Shown: positions 49,464 to 59,699 of the stretch, piece by piece
Layout: every line of letters begins with the position of its first letter
How positions within the stretch are numbered: the stretch's first letter is position 1
DNA from: Kribbella flavida DSM 17836
GTDB taxonomy: Bacteria; Actinomycetota; Actinomycetes; Propionibacteriales; Kribbellaceae
NCBI RefSeq assembly: GCF_000024345.1
Contig: NC_013729.1
Location: forward strand, 5,394,001 to 5,458,000
Length of the DNA stretch: 64,000 bases
Reading direction: 5' to 3'
The notes under the pieces: generated by a model
Seen by the model: the letters and a program-made list of their open reading frames with translations, nothing else
The model's database searches: none
Told to the model about the DNA's origin: nothing
Made by a program: the position numbers and the translations under genes

Positions 49464-49868
49464 TCAGACCGCCTGCTCGGCGGCCCTCACCCTGGCTTCG
49501 GCGAGCCGGACCCGCTCCTGCTCGTCCTCGCTGTCGGTCCCGGTGGCCTGCGCCTGCTCGAGGGCACGCTTGGCCTCCTCGAGGTCGATGTCGTGTCCCA
49601 TCTCGGCCTGCTCGGCCAGGATCGAGACCCGGTCGTTCGCCACCGAGACGAAACCGTCCGGCGCGGCCGCGACGAAGTACTCGTCGTTGACCGTGCGCAC
49701 CTGCACGGTGCCACCCTGCAGCAGACCCAGCAGCGGGGCGTGGCCCGGGAGGATACCGACGTCGCCGTCGGTGGTACGGGCGATGACGATCTTCGCCTGC
49801 CCCTCCCAGACCACCCGCTCGGCCGCGACCAGCGCGACCTCGAGGTGCTTGCCACCGTCGTCGGCCAT
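49464..49868 (-). CDS. atpC: ATP synthase epsilon subunit
   Basis: 134-aa F1 epsilon subunit. The N-terminal beta-sandwich starts LEVALVAAERVVWEGQAKI and includes GDVGILPGHAPLLGLL; the helical C-terminal domain (DIDLEEAKRALEQAQ onwards) is the region that can inhibit rotation. ATG 49868 overlaps the atpD stop by one base (TGATG). Last gene of the atp operon; a short C-terminal extension RVRAAEQAV is present. Confidence 0.94.
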   Translation of the reverse strand: MADDGGKHLEVALVAAERVVWEGQAKIVIARTTDGDVGILPGHAPLLGLLQGGTVQVRTVNDEYFVAAAPDGFVSVANDRVSILAEQAEMGHDIDLEEAKRALEQAQATGTDSEDEQERVRLAEARVRAAEQAV

Positions 49869-51322
49869 CAGAGTTCCTTCTGGAGCTCAGCCCAACGCCG
49901 CTCGACGTCGTCCAGGCTGCCGACGTTGAAGAACGCCTGCTCGGCGATGTGGTCGCACTCACCCTCGGTGATCTTCTTGAACGACTCGATGGTGTCCTTC
50001 AGCGGCACCGTCGAACCCGGGGTGTTGGTGAACTTCTCCGCCATGTAGGTGTTCTGCGAGAGGAACTGCTCGATCCGGCGCGCCCGGGCGACGGTGATCT
50101 TGTCCTCTTCGGACAGCTCGTCGACACCCAGGATGGCGATGATGTCCTGCAGTTCCTTGTTCTTCTGCAGGATCTGCTTCACCCGCACGGCCACGTCGTA
50201 GTGCTCCTGGCCGATGTACTGCGGGTCGAGGATCCGCGACGTCGAGGTCAGCGGGTCCACGGCCGGGTACAGACCACGCGACGCGATGTCACGCGACAGC
50301 TCGGTGGTCGCGTCCAGGTGCGCGAAGGTGGTGGCCGGCGCCGGGTCGGTGTAGTCGTCGGCGGGCACGTAGATCGCCTGCATCGAGGTGATCGAGTGAC
50401 CCCGGGTCGAGGTGATCCGCTCCTGCAGCACACCCATCTCGTCGGCCAGGTTCGGCTGGTAACCCACCGCGGACGGCATCCGGCCGAGCAGCGTGGAGAC
50501 CTCGGAACCGGCCTGGGTGAACCGGAAGATGTTGTCGATGAAGAGCAGCACGTCCTGCTCCTTCACGTCGCGGAAGTACTCCGCCATCGTGAGCGCGGAC
50601 AGCGCGACCCGCAGCCGGGTGCCCGGCGGCTCGTCCATCTGACCGAAGACCAGCGCGGTGTCCTTGAAGACGCCGGCGTCCTCCATCTCGTGGATCAGGT
50701 CGTTGCCCTCACGGGTCCGCTCACCGACGCCGGCGAACACCGAGGTGCCACCGAAGTTGTGCGCGATCCGGTAGATCATCTCCTGGATCATCACGGTCTT
50801 GCCGACGCCCGCACCGCCGAACAGGCCGATCTTGCCGCCCTGGACGTACGGCGTGAGCAGGTCCAGCACCTTGATGCCGGTCTCCAGCATCTCGGTCTTG
50901 GACTCGAGCTGGTCGAAGGCCGGCGCCTTGCGGTGGATCGGCCAGCGCTCGGTGATCTCGAACTCGGACTCGTCCTGGTTCAGGCACTTGCCGGTCACGG
51001 ACCAGACCCGGCCCTTGGTGACGTCGCCGACCGGCACGGAGATCGCCGCACCGGTGTCGCGCACCTCGGTACCGCGGACCAGGCCGTCGGTGGGCTTCAT
51101 CGAGATCGCCCGGATGATGTTGTCGCCGACGTGCAGGGCGACCTCGAGGGTGATCGTCTGGGTGACGTCGCCCAGGGTGATGTCCACCTCGAGCGCGTTG
51201 TACATCTCCGGCATCTGGTCCGCGGGGAACTCGATGTCGACGACCGGGCCGATCACCCGGGCGACGCGACCGACGCCGCGGGCGCCCGCCTCGTTGTTGT
51301 TCTCGGTAACCGTGGCAGTCAT
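49868..51322 (-). CDS. atpD: ATP synthase beta subunit
   Basis: 484-aa catalytic beta subunit. Walker A is GGAGVGKTVMIQE, catalytic Glu is in GVGERTREGNDL, and Walker B is VLLFIDNIFRF. The conserved ALEVDITL and DELSEEDK segments are visible. ATG 51322 is used (MTATVTENNNEAG), as the family normally starts here; a GTG at 51331 would add three residues. It follows atpG by 5 nt. Confidence 0.97.
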   Translation of the reverse strand: MTATVTENNNEAGARGVGRVARVIGPVVDIEFPADQMPEMYNALEVDITLGDVTQTITLEVALHVGDNIIRAISMKPTDGLVRGTEVRDTGAAISVPVGDVTKGRVWSVTGKCLNQDESEFEITERWPIHRKAPAFDQLESKTEMLETGIKVLDLLTPYVQGGKIGLFGGAGVGKTVMIQEMIYRIAHNFGGTSVFAGVGERTREGNDLIHEMEDAGVFKDTALVFGQMDEPPGTRLRVALSALTMAEYFRDVKEQDVLLFIDNIFRFTQAGSEVSTLLGRMPSAVGYQPNLADEMGVLQERITSTRGHSITSMQAIYVPADDYTDPAPATTFAHLDATTELSRDIASRGLYPAVDPLTSTSRILDPQYIGQEHYDVAVRVKQILQKNKELQDIIAILGVDELSEEDKITVARARRIEQFLSQNTYMAEKFTNTPGSTVPLKDTIESFKKITEGECDHIAEQAFFNVGSLDDVERRWAELQKEL

Positions 51323-51327
51323 CTCTC

Positions 51328-52239
51328 TCACTCGCTCCCGGCTGATGCATCGGCCAGCGCGCCAGCGCCACCGACGATCTCGCTGATTTCTTGGGTAATT
51401 TGAGCCTGGCGCGCCTGGTTGGCCTCACGCGTCAGGCGCTCGATCAGGTCCTGCGCGTTGTCGGTGGCCGACTTCATCGCCCGCTGCCGGTTGGCCAGCT
51501 CGGACGCGGCCGCCTGCAGCATGCAGTAGTGGATCCGGCTGGCGACGTACTTGGGCAGCAGCCCGTCCAGCACGTCCTCGGCGGACGGCTCGAACTCGTA
51601 CAGCGGCAGCACGTCGTCCGCGGCCGGCGCCTCGGCGCCCTCGACGACCTCCAGCGGCAGCAGCCGGATCACTTCCGGCCGCTGGGTCAGCATCGACACG
51701 AACCGGGTGAACACGACGTGGATCTCGTCCACGCCGCCCTCCTCGGTCGGGGTCAGGAAGGCCTCGATCAGTGCGTCGGCCACCTCCCGGGCCCGGGCGA
51801 ACGTCGGCGCGTCGGATTCACCGCTCCACGACTGCGCGACCTCGCGCTGCCGGAAGGTGTAGTAGGCGATCGCCTTGCGGCCGGTGAGGAACGGCACGAT
51901 CTCCTTGCCGTCCTCGCGCAGCAGCTGGTGCAGGCGCTCGCCTTCCCGGATGACCGAGGAGGAGTACGCGCCGGCCTGGCCGCGGTCGGAGGTGATCAGC
52001 AGGACCGCGGCCCGCTTCGGGTTGGGCTTCTCGGTGGTCAGCGGGTGGTCGACGTTCGAGAACGTCGCCACCGCCGACACGGCACGGGTGAGCTCACGCG
52101 CGTACGGACCGGCCGCCTGGGCGCGTTGCTGCGCCTTGACGATCCGGGACGCCGCGATGAGCTCCATCGCGCGGGTGAGCTTCTTGATCGTCGAGACCGA
52201 GGCCCGGCGCTCGCGAAGCTCCCGCAGACTGGCTGGCAC
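51328..52239 (-). CDS. atpG: ATP synthase gamma subunit
   Basis: 303-aa central-shaft subunit. N-terminal SLRELRERRASVSTIKKLTRAMELIAASRI and the C-terminal KSATDNAQDLIERLTREANQARQAQITQE form the coiled-coil shaft. GTG 52239 is the start, 6 nt after the atpA stop. The protein has no unusual insertions that I can see. An actinobacterial-type TEEGGVDEIHVVFTRFVS segment is in the middle. Confidence 0.95.
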   Translation of the reverse strand: MPASLRELRERRASVSTIKKLTRAMELIAASRIVKAQQRAQAAGPYARELTRAVSAVATFSNVDHPLTTEKPNPKRAAVLLITSDRGQAGAYSSSVIREGERLHQLLREDGKEIVPFLTGRKAIAYYTFRQREVAQSWSGESDAPTFARAREVADALIEAFLTPTEEGGVDEIHVVFTRFVSMLTQRPEVIRLLPLEVVEGAEAPAADDVLPLYEFEPSAEDVLDGLLPKYVASRIHYCMLQAAASELANRQRAMKSATDNAQDLIERLTREANQARQAQITQEISEIVGGAGALADASAGSE

Positions 52240-52245
52240 GGTCGA

Positions 52246-53883
<1,638 letters not shown>

Positions 53884-53969
53884 TTGCTTCCCTGCTTCCT
53901 TGACCTTGCTGGCCTGTTGTGGGCTCTAAAGGCTTTGCCGACCCTTAGCGCCTGCTCTGTCGTTAAAGG

Positions 53970-54767
53970 TCAGCCCGCGATGCGCCGCTGCGCCTCGTCG
54001 AGCCGGGCCGCGATCGTCCCGTCGATCACTTCGTCACCGATGTCCACCCGGACGCCGCCGACGACGCTGGGGTCCACGATGACGTTCAGCTGGATCTGCC
54101 GTCCGTACTGCCGGCCGAGCAGCTCGGCCAGCCGGCCGCGCTCCGCCTCGGTCAGGTCGGTGGCCACCCGGACCGTCGCGATGCTGGCGTGCCGCCGGGC
54201 TGCCGCCTCGACCTGGTACGCCCGCAGCGAGGCCGCGAAGCCGCGTCCCCGTCCGTCCACCGCACGCTCGGCCAGCCGCACGGTGACGGCGTCGGCCTTG
54301 CCCTGCAGCAGACCACGGATCAGCTCCTGCCGCGGAGCGAGCGGAATGCTCCGATCGCTCAGCTTGCCGGCCAGCTCCCGCTCGACCGCGACCACGCGGT
54401 CCAGCCGGAACAGCTGGTCCTCCAACTCGTCCAGTTTGCCCGCCTGGTCGGCGTACGCAACCTCGGCCTGGACGCTCAGCTGGTCCAGCGCGTGACCGAG
54501 GTCGCGGCTGCTGACCCAGCGGCCGGCCACTGCGGCGGTCAGGATCTCCAGCGTCTGGGCGGAGACCTTGCCGTCGAACAGCTGCCGGACCAGGCCGGTC
54601 CGGCTGTCCGCCGACCGGGCCGGGTCGGTCAGCGCCCGGCGCAGTGCTCCGTTGGTGTCGAGCACCTTGGCGACCGAGAACAGCTCGGCGCCGAGGCCTT
54701 CGGTGACGGCGACACCCGCCAGGGCCTGCTCGGCCCGGACGAGTGACTCCTTCGAGGCGCCGCGCAT
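53970..54767 (-). CDS. atpH: ATP synthase delta subunit
   Basis: 265-aa F1 delta (OSCP) subunit. N-terminal helical domain MRGASKESLVRAEQALAGVA and C-terminal TDLTEAERGRLAELLGRQYGR, VDPSVVGGVRVDIGDEVIDG. It is the long actinobacterial form, but encoded separately from the b subunit, unlike the fused b-delta in mycobacteria. ATG 54767 shares its A with the atpF stop (TGATG). Confidence 0.95.
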   Translation of the reverse strand: MRGASKESLVRAEQALAGVAVTEGLGAELFSVAKVLDTNGALRRALTDPARSADSRTGLVRQLFDGKVSAQTLEILTAAVAGRWVSSRDLGHALDQLSVQAEVAYADQAGKLDELEDQLFRLDRVVAVERELAGKLSDRSIPLAPRQELIRGLLQGKADAVTVRLAERAVDGRGRGFAASLRAYQVEAAARRHASIATVRVATDLTEAERGRLAELLGRQYGRQIQLNVIVDPSVVGGVRVDIGDEVIDGTIAARLDEAQRRIAG

Positions 54768-55336
54768 CAGCCGTCCGTTCCGACAGCCTGTCGAGCGGCC
54801 TCGCCGGACTCCAGCTCGGCGAGGAACCGCTCGACGGTGCGACGCTGACGCGCCTCGTCCTCGAGCGACTCACCGACGATCCGCCCCGCGAGCGAGGTGG
54901 CCATCGAGCCGACCTCGCTGCGCAGCGACGCGACGGCCTGCGACCGCTCAGCCTCGATCTGGGTCCGGGCGTGGCTCACGATGCGCTCGGCCTCGACACC
55001 GGCCTGCTCACGCATCTCCGCGATGATCTGCGCACCCTGCTCACGCGCGTCCTCACGGATCTTCGCAGCTTCCTGCCGGGCTTCGGCCAGCTGCGCGTTG
55101 TACTTGTCGAGCGCCGCCTTCGCCTCGGCCTGGGCCTGCTTGGCCTCGTTCATCCCGCCTTCGATCGCCTGCGTCCGCTCGGCGTAAGCCTTCTCGAACT
55201 TCGGGACGACGATCTTGGCGAAGGCGATGGCCAGCAGGACCAGGAAGACGAAGCCGAAGATGATCTCGGCGGTGTGCGGCATCAGCGGGCTGGGGCCTTC
55301 GCCCGCCTCGCTGAGCGGAAGCAGTTTCGTCAACAT
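54767..55336 (-). CDS. atpF: ATP synthase b subunit
   Basis: 189-aa peripheral stalk subunit with one N-terminal membrane helix (AEIIFGFVFLVLLAIAFAKIVV, about 23-45) and a long coiled coil, for example EGGMNEAKQAQAEAKAALDKY, ending in a delta-binding helix. ATG 55336 follows GGACT at suitable distance. It ends in a one-base overlap with atpH and lies 29 nt after atpE. Confidence 0.94.
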   Translation of the reverse strand: MLTKLLPLSEAGEGPSPLMPHTAEIIFGFVFLVLLAIAFAKIVVPKFEKAYAERTQAIEGGMNEAKQAQAEAKAALDKYNAQLAEARQEAAKIREDAREQGAQIIAEMREQAGVEAERIVSHARTQIEAERSQAVASLRSEVGSMATSLAGRIVGESLEDEARQRRTVERFLAELESGEAARQAVGTDG

Positions 55337-55365
55337 GTCTGAGTCCTGTCAGTCAGGGGATGGAA

Positions 55366-55593
55366 TCAGGCGCTACGGAAGACGAAGGCGAGGGCGATAC
55401 CGATGATCGCCAGAACCTCGGTCACACCGAAGCCGATCCACGCGATCGACTGCAGCCGGCTCTGGGCCTCCGGCTGGCGCGCCGTGCCGTTGATCACCGC
55501 GGCGAAGATCAGACCGACACCGACGCCCGGGCCGATCGCGGCAAGGCCGTAACCGAGGACGGCGATGTTGCCGGAGATCTCGAGAGCGTTCAT
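55366..55593 (-). CDS. atpE: ATP synthase c subunit
   Basis: 75-aa proteolipid with two membrane helices. The glycine-rich first helix contains GYGLAAIGPGVGVG; the polar loop is ARQPE (38-42); the proton-binding acidic residue is Glu59 in FGVTEVLAIIGIALAF. Glu plus the adjacent residues suit H+ rather than Na+ coupling. AAAGGAA lies 10 bases before ATG 55593. Ring size cannot be told from sequence. Confidence 0.97.
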   Translation of the reverse strand: MNALEISGNIAVLGYGLAAIGPGVGVGLIFAAVINGTARQPEAQSRLQSIAWIGFGVTEVLAIIGIALAFVFRSA

Positions 55594-55668
55594 TGCAGTG
55601 TGTTCCTTTCGGTACGGATAGGGGCTATCCGGGTTTCCGTTACTGCGGATCTGGGGTGGAGCTGCGGA

Positions 55669-56451
55669 TCAGTGGTCGTCCGCGATCGCGCTGCCGATGT
55701 ACTGCGCGGTCAGCACGACAAAGATGTAGGCCTGGATGCACTGGACGAACAGTTCCAGTCCGGCGATCGCCAGGCCCATCAGCAGCGTCAGGATGCCGAC
55801 GCCACCGAGCGCGATGCTGCCCGAGTGCAGCAGCATGTACTCGCCGCCGAGCACGAAGACCAGCAGCAGGATGTGACCGGCGAACATGTTCGCGAACAGC
55901 CGCAGGCTGAGCGAGATCGGCCGGACCAGGATGTTGGAGATGAACTCGATCGGGATCATCAGCGGCATCAGCCAGCCCGGCACGCCGGCCGGCATGGTCT
56001 GGTGCTTGAAGTAGCCCAGCACGCCGTGCTTCTTGATGCCGACGGCGTTGTACACCACCCAGCTCATCGCGGCCGCGACGTAGGCCCAGCCGACGTGGCT
56101 GAACGTCGGGAACTGGATCAGCGGGACCGAGGCGGCCACGTTGTTGAGCAGGATGAAGAAGAACAGGCCGCACAGGTACGGCACGTACTTCATGTGCTCC
56201 TGGCTGCCGATCGCGTCCCGGGCGATCGAGTTGCGAACGAAGTTGTAGCCCAGCTCGCCGGCGAACTGCAGCTTGCTCGGCACCACCGCGGCCTTGCGGG
56301 ACGCACCCCAGAAGAACCAGACGATGACGACCACCGACAGCGCGGCCACCAGGACGGGCTTGGTGAACCACTCCACGCCGCTGAAGATCGGCGGCAGGTT
56401 GAAGTCCTCTGGACCGGGCGGGTTGAACTCGGTCGAAACGCCGGCAATCAC
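55669..56451 (-). CDS. atpB: ATP synthase a subunit
   Basis: 260-aa proton-channel subunit with 5-6 membrane helices. The essential Arg is in SLSLRLFANMFAGHILL, and the second channel motif is LELFVQCIQAYIFVVLTAQYIG. GTG 56451 has GAGGAGA 5 bases upstream. It is 75 nt before atpE and 97 bp after the small atpI-like gene. Confidence 0.96.
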   Translation of the reverse strand: MIAGVSTEFNPPGPEDFNLPPIFSGVEWFTKPVLVAALSVVVIVWFFWGASRKAAVVPSKLQFAGELGYNFVRNSIARDAIGSQEHMKYVPYLCGLFFFILLNNVAASVPLIQFPTFSHVGWAYVAAAMSWVVYNAVGIKKHGVLGYFKHQTMPAGVPGWLMPLMIPIEFISNILVRPISLSLRLFANMFAGHILLLVFVLGGEYMLLHSGSIALGGVGILTLLMGLAIAGLELFVQCIQAYIFVVLTAQYIGSAIADDH

Positions 56452-56548
56452 CGGGTCTCCTCTCGCGTCGTGCTCAAGTCGTTCGCCGTGAGGCTCAGGG
56501 CAGGGCGGCTCGGGGCATGGCGGTCTACAACGTCAGACCCGGCAGGGC

Positions 56549-56761
56549 TCAGGACCGCCCGTACCGGAAGTGCAACATCAAAATCGTGAGTCCCGCGCCG
56601 AGGACGATGCCCACCGGCAGCAGGAACTGGGTGCCGAGCCAGCGGTCCAACCCGAACCCCAGGCCGCCGTAGACGACGATCCCGCCGATCAGGTAGGACA
56701 GCACCCGCCAGCCATCGCCGGAAGTGTCCGGCGTGGGCTTCGGATTCTCTTGCTGGCTCAT
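56549..56761 (-). CDS. Small AtpZ/AtpI-like membrane protein
   Basis: 70-aa protein with two hydrophobic helices (VLSYLIGGIVVYGGLGFGLD, LLPVGIVLGAGLTILMLHF) and a polar Pro-rich N-terminus (MSQQENPKPTPDTSG). Such AtpZ/AtpI proteins precede F0 genes and help c-ring assembly or ion supply. ATG 56761 lacks a strong ribosome binding site; an upstream GTG at 56791 adds 10 codons. Confidence 0.8.
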   Translation of the reverse strand: MSQQENPKPTPDTSGDGWRVLSYLIGGIVVYGGLGFGLDRWLGTQFLLPVGIVLGAGLTILMLHFRYGRS

Positions 56762-56875
56762 TGGCACCCGAAAGGTACCAGTCGGCGACACGCCGGGTCA
56801 CATCGGCTCCCGTGCGGTGCGCCACATCGCTGGTCACAGTTGGGAAACGGCTTGCCACGGCACTACCGGACGTGG

Positions 56876-57340
56876 TCATGCCGTCACCTCGTGGTCGAGG
56901 TCGTAGATCGGGATACGCAATCGCGACCAGGCCCAGATCTCGCCGGCCATCCAGCCCATCACGACCACCAGCGCGGTGATTCCCAGCGCGGTCAGGTCGA
57001 CGTTCGCGGCGAGTCCCTCGGAGTTCAGGGCCAGCGCCAGCAGGCCGCCGAAGATCGCGATCCGGCCGGTGTAGGAGGCCATCGCGATGCCCAGCTGGGC
57101 GGTCGGGCTGGCGCGCCGGGACAGGTGCAGCAGCAGCAGGCCGGCGCCGGAGAAGACAACCACCGTCAGCAGACCCAGCAGTGCGCCCCACAACCCCTTC
57201 AGCCCGGCGGCGACGGCGGCGATCGCGGCCGCGTTCACCCCGACGACCACGGCAGCGGCGAGGGCGCCACGCAACATGGCCAGCGCCGGGTGCCGAGTGG
57301 CCTGGCCGGCGGTGTCGGGGCGACGTTCTTGGGGAGCCAT
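56876..57340 (-). CDS. AtpI-like membrane protein at head of atp operon
   Basis: 154-aa protein with four hydrophobic segments (about 22-46, 50-70, 82-105, 110-135), corresponding in place to the conserved membrane protein before atpB in mycobacteria (Rv1303). Sequence features are weak: LKGLWGALLGLLTVVVFSGAG, MASYTGRIAIFGGLLALAL, ATA-like ATP synthase I pattern. ATG 57340 is used. The predicted atp promoter is 94-123 bp upstream. Confidence 0.78.
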   Translation of the reverse strand: MAPQERRPDTAGQATRHPALAMLRGALAAAVVVGVNAAAIAAVAAGLKGLWGALLGLLTVVVFSGAGLLLLHLSRRASPTAQLGIAMASYTGRIAIFGGLLALALNSEGLAANVDLTALGITALVVVMGWMAGEIWAWSRLRIPIYDLDHEVTA

Positions 57341-57433
57341 CTGGTGGTTCCGTCCTGCTGGCGACCGGGATTCTTGCCCTCGGTCGTCGGGTGGGCGGGG
57401 TCAGGGGTCACGCTGTGTTCGCTGTGCTTGTGA

Positions 57434-57463
57434 AAACTAGCACAAAGTCTGCGCGCTCAGCAA
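57434..57463 (-). promoter_or_regulatory. Candidate promoter for the atp operon
   Basis: On the minus strand, TTGCTG (57458-57463) and TAGTTT (57434-57439) are 18 bp apart, in the only AT-rich patch of the 223-bp wecA-atp gap; the -10 also sits in a TTGTG/CACAA inverted repeat. Transcription would start about 85 bp before the first gene start at 57340. Weak match to -35 (3 of 6). Confidence 0.38.
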
Positions 57464-57563
57464 AACGGGGTCCCTGCCGCTGTACGGCCTCACCCTATCG
57501 GTAGGCCACGAGGCCCACTGGTCTGGTCTCCGGCCGACTGCCGCGGGCGCGTTCCGGCTCTCC

Positions 57564-58682
57564 TCAAACCTTCGCGAGCGGACGGCCGGTACGGCGTGGG
57601 AGGCCGGTGGTCAGCACCATCGCGGTGATCGTGACGGCCAGCACGATCAGCACGGTCCACCAGGCCAGCAACAGGCCCAGAACGACCACCCCGAAGGCGA
57701 TCAGGGCCGTCCACAGGTACATCAGCAGCACCGCGCGCCGGTGGGAGTGGCCGCGCTGCATCAGCCGGTGGTGCAGGTGCAGCTTGTCCGCCGCGAACGG
57801 CGACCGGCCGGCCTTGGTCCGCCGGATGTAGGCCAGCGTCAGGTCGAGCGCGGGAATGGCGAGCACCGCGATCGGCAGGATCAGCGGCAGCAGCGCCGGC
57901 AGCAGGCTCGAGCCGCCCACCTCGTACGGGACCGCGTTCGGGTCCATCTGGCCGGTCAGGCTGATCGTGGAGGCGGCCAGCATCAGGCCGATCAGCAGCG
58001 AGCCGGAGTCGCCCATGAACACCCTGGCCGGGAAGAAGTTGTGCGGCAGGAAGCCCAGGCAGGCGCCGGCCAGCGCGACCGTGATCAGCGTCGAGGTGGT
58101 GGCGCGGTCCAGGTTCTGCTCGACGTTCAGCAGGTACGAGTAGGTGAAGAACGCGCTGGCGCCGATCGCGGTGACGCCGGCGGCGAGGCCGTCCAGGCCG
58201 TCGACGAAGTTCACCGCGTTGCAGGACACCAGCAGGATGCCCGCGGTGACCACGGCCAGTTGCGCCGGCGGTGGCGACAGGATGCCGCCGGGCAGCGGCA
58301 GCCAGAACAGCTGGATGCCCTGGACGATCATCACGCCGACCGCGAGCACCATGCCGGCCAGCTTGGTGACCGGGTCCAGCTCGTAGAGGTCGTCGATCAC
58401 GCCGACCGCGCAGATCACCACGCCGCCGATCAGGATCGCCCGGGCGTCGTGGGCGACCTGCAGGCTGTCGCCGAGGAACGGCAGGCTGGAGGCGACCAGG
58501 TAGCCCGCGATCAGGCCGCCGAGGATCGAGACGCCACCGAAGTACGGGATCGGAACCTTGTGCACGTCCCGGGCGCGGACCTTGGCGACCGCTCCGTAGC
58601 GCAGCGCCACCTTGCGGGCCAGACCGGTCAGCAGGAAGGTCGTGGCCATCGCCACGAACAGGACGAGCAGATACTCGCGCAC
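57564..58682 (-). CDS. wecA: UDP-GlcNAc:polyprenyl-phosphate GlcNAc-1-phosphate transferase (WecA/MraY family)
   Basis: 372-aa polyprenyl-phosphate N-acetylhexosamine-1-P transferase with about 11 membrane helices. Diagnostic motifs are DDLYELDP (Mg-binding DD), NAVNFVDGLDGLAAG, RVFMGDSGS and HLHHRLMQRGHSHR, the last HIHHxxx motif separating WecA from MraY. Substrate is UDP-GlcNAc; the product primes cell-wall/arabinogalactan or other polymers (in mycobacteria, WecA starts the linker unit). GTG 58682 overlaps the Sua5 stop by one base. Confidence 0.92.
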   Translation of the reverse strand: MREYLLVLFVAMATTFLLTGLARKVALRYGAVAKVRARDVHKVPIPYFGGVSILGGLIAGYLVASSLPFLGDSLQVAHDARAILIGGVVICAVGVIDDLYELDPVTKLAGMVLAVGVMIVQGIQLFWLPLPGGILSPPPAQLAVVTAGILLVSCNAVNFVDGLDGLAAGVTAIGASAFFTYSYLLNVEQNLDRATTSTLITVALAGACLGFLPHNFFPARVFMGDSGSLLIGLMLAASTISLTGQMDPNAVPYEVGGSSLLPALLPLILPIAVLAIPALDLTLAYIRRTKAGRSPFAADKLHLHHRLMQRGHSHRRAVLLMYLWTALIAFGVVVLGLLLAWWTVLIVLAVTITAMVLTTGLPRRTGRPLAKV

Positions 58683-59536
58683 TAGTCCGCAGGCCTCACA
58701 TCGGTCGCCTCGTCGCCGGCCGGCTTCTTGTCCACCGGCTTCTGCTCGTTGGACGCCGCGGCGGTCGCTCCGGTTGGCTCACCCTCGACCTTGTCCTCCG
58801 CCGTGGGCGCGGCGTCGTCCTCGGGCTTGTCCGCGGCCTTGCCCTCCGCGACCGTATCCACGACGGGTTCCTCGGCCGGCTTCTCGGCCGGCTCGAGGTC
58901 GGTGGTGGCCTCGGGCACCACCTTGCGGATCTGCGCCATCGACAGCGCGCCGATCCGGACCACGTGCGGCACGTCGCCGGTCAGGTCGACGATGGTCGAC
59001 GGCTCTCCCCCGCTCACCGCGCCACCGTCGAGGTAGACCGCGACCGAGTCGGCCAGCTGCTCCTCCGCGTCGTACACGTCGAGCGCCGCCGGCTGACCGC
59101 TGCGGTTGGCCGAGCTGACCGCCAGCGGGCCGGTGCGGGACAGCAGTTCCCGGGTGTTCTCGTGGTCGGGGACCCGCAGCGCGACCGTGCCGTGGGTGTC
59201 GCCGAGGTCCCACATCAACGAGCCCTGCGCGTGGCAGATCACCGTCAGTGCCCCGGGCCAGAACTCCTCGCACAGCTTGCGGCCGGCCTCGGGCACGTCG
59301 GTGGCCAGTGCGTCCAGCGACTCGACCACCGAGATCAGCACCGGCGGCGGCATGTCGCGGCCGCGGCCCTTCGCGTCCAGCAGGCGTTGCACCGCGTCCG
59401 CCTTGAAGGCGTCGGCGGCCAGGCCGTACACGGTGTCGGTCGGCAGGACGACCAAGTCACCGGCCTCGATCGCGTCCACGGCCGCACGGTAGGCCGGGGC
59501 CAGTTCGTCACCGCTGAAGTCAAAGCGCTCGCTCAC
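58682..59536 (-). CDS. L-threonylcarbamoyladenylate synthase (Sua5/YrdC) with acidic C-terminal tail
   Basis: 284-aa enzyme making threonylcarbamoyl-AMP for the tRNA t6A37 modification. The YrdC core (about 1-200) shows GDLVVLPTDTVYGLAADAF, the KR-like KGRGRDMPPPVLI, FWPGALTVI and GPLAVSSANRSG. From about residue 200 an 80-residue tail rich in Glu, Ala, Pro and Lys follows (AEKPAEEPVVDT, KADKPEDDAAPTAEDK, KPVDKKPAGDE), not a Sua5 domain but low complexity. GTG 59536 is used; the frame extends further up without conservation. Co-transcribed with wecA (1-nt overlap). Confidence 0.91.
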   Translation of the reverse strand: MSERFDFSGDELAPAYRAAVDAIEAGDLVVLPTDTVYGLAADAFKADAVQRLLDAKGRGRDMPPPVLISVVESLDALATDVPEAGRKLCEEFWPGALTVICHAQGSLMWDLGDTHGTVALRVPDHENTRELLSRTGPLAVSSANRSGQPAALDVYDAEEQLADSVAVYLDGGAVSGGEPSTIVDLTGDVPHVVRIGALSMAQIRKVVPEATTDLEPAEKPAEEPVVDTVAEGKAADKPEDDAAPTAEDKVEGEPTGATAAASNEQKPVDKKPAGDEATDVRPAD

Positions 59537-59699
59537 GCAGTGAATCGTGCCACTCGGGGGGTGGCCCACTCCAGTTGGGTCCACCGCAGCCGTTGCTGAC
59601 AGCACGCTGTCAGCAAAACCGAAGACCTTGAGCGTGCCTTTGACACTGGGTTGTCAGAAACCCGCCGGATGGCCGTTCTCCCGCCCTAGGATCCCGGCC

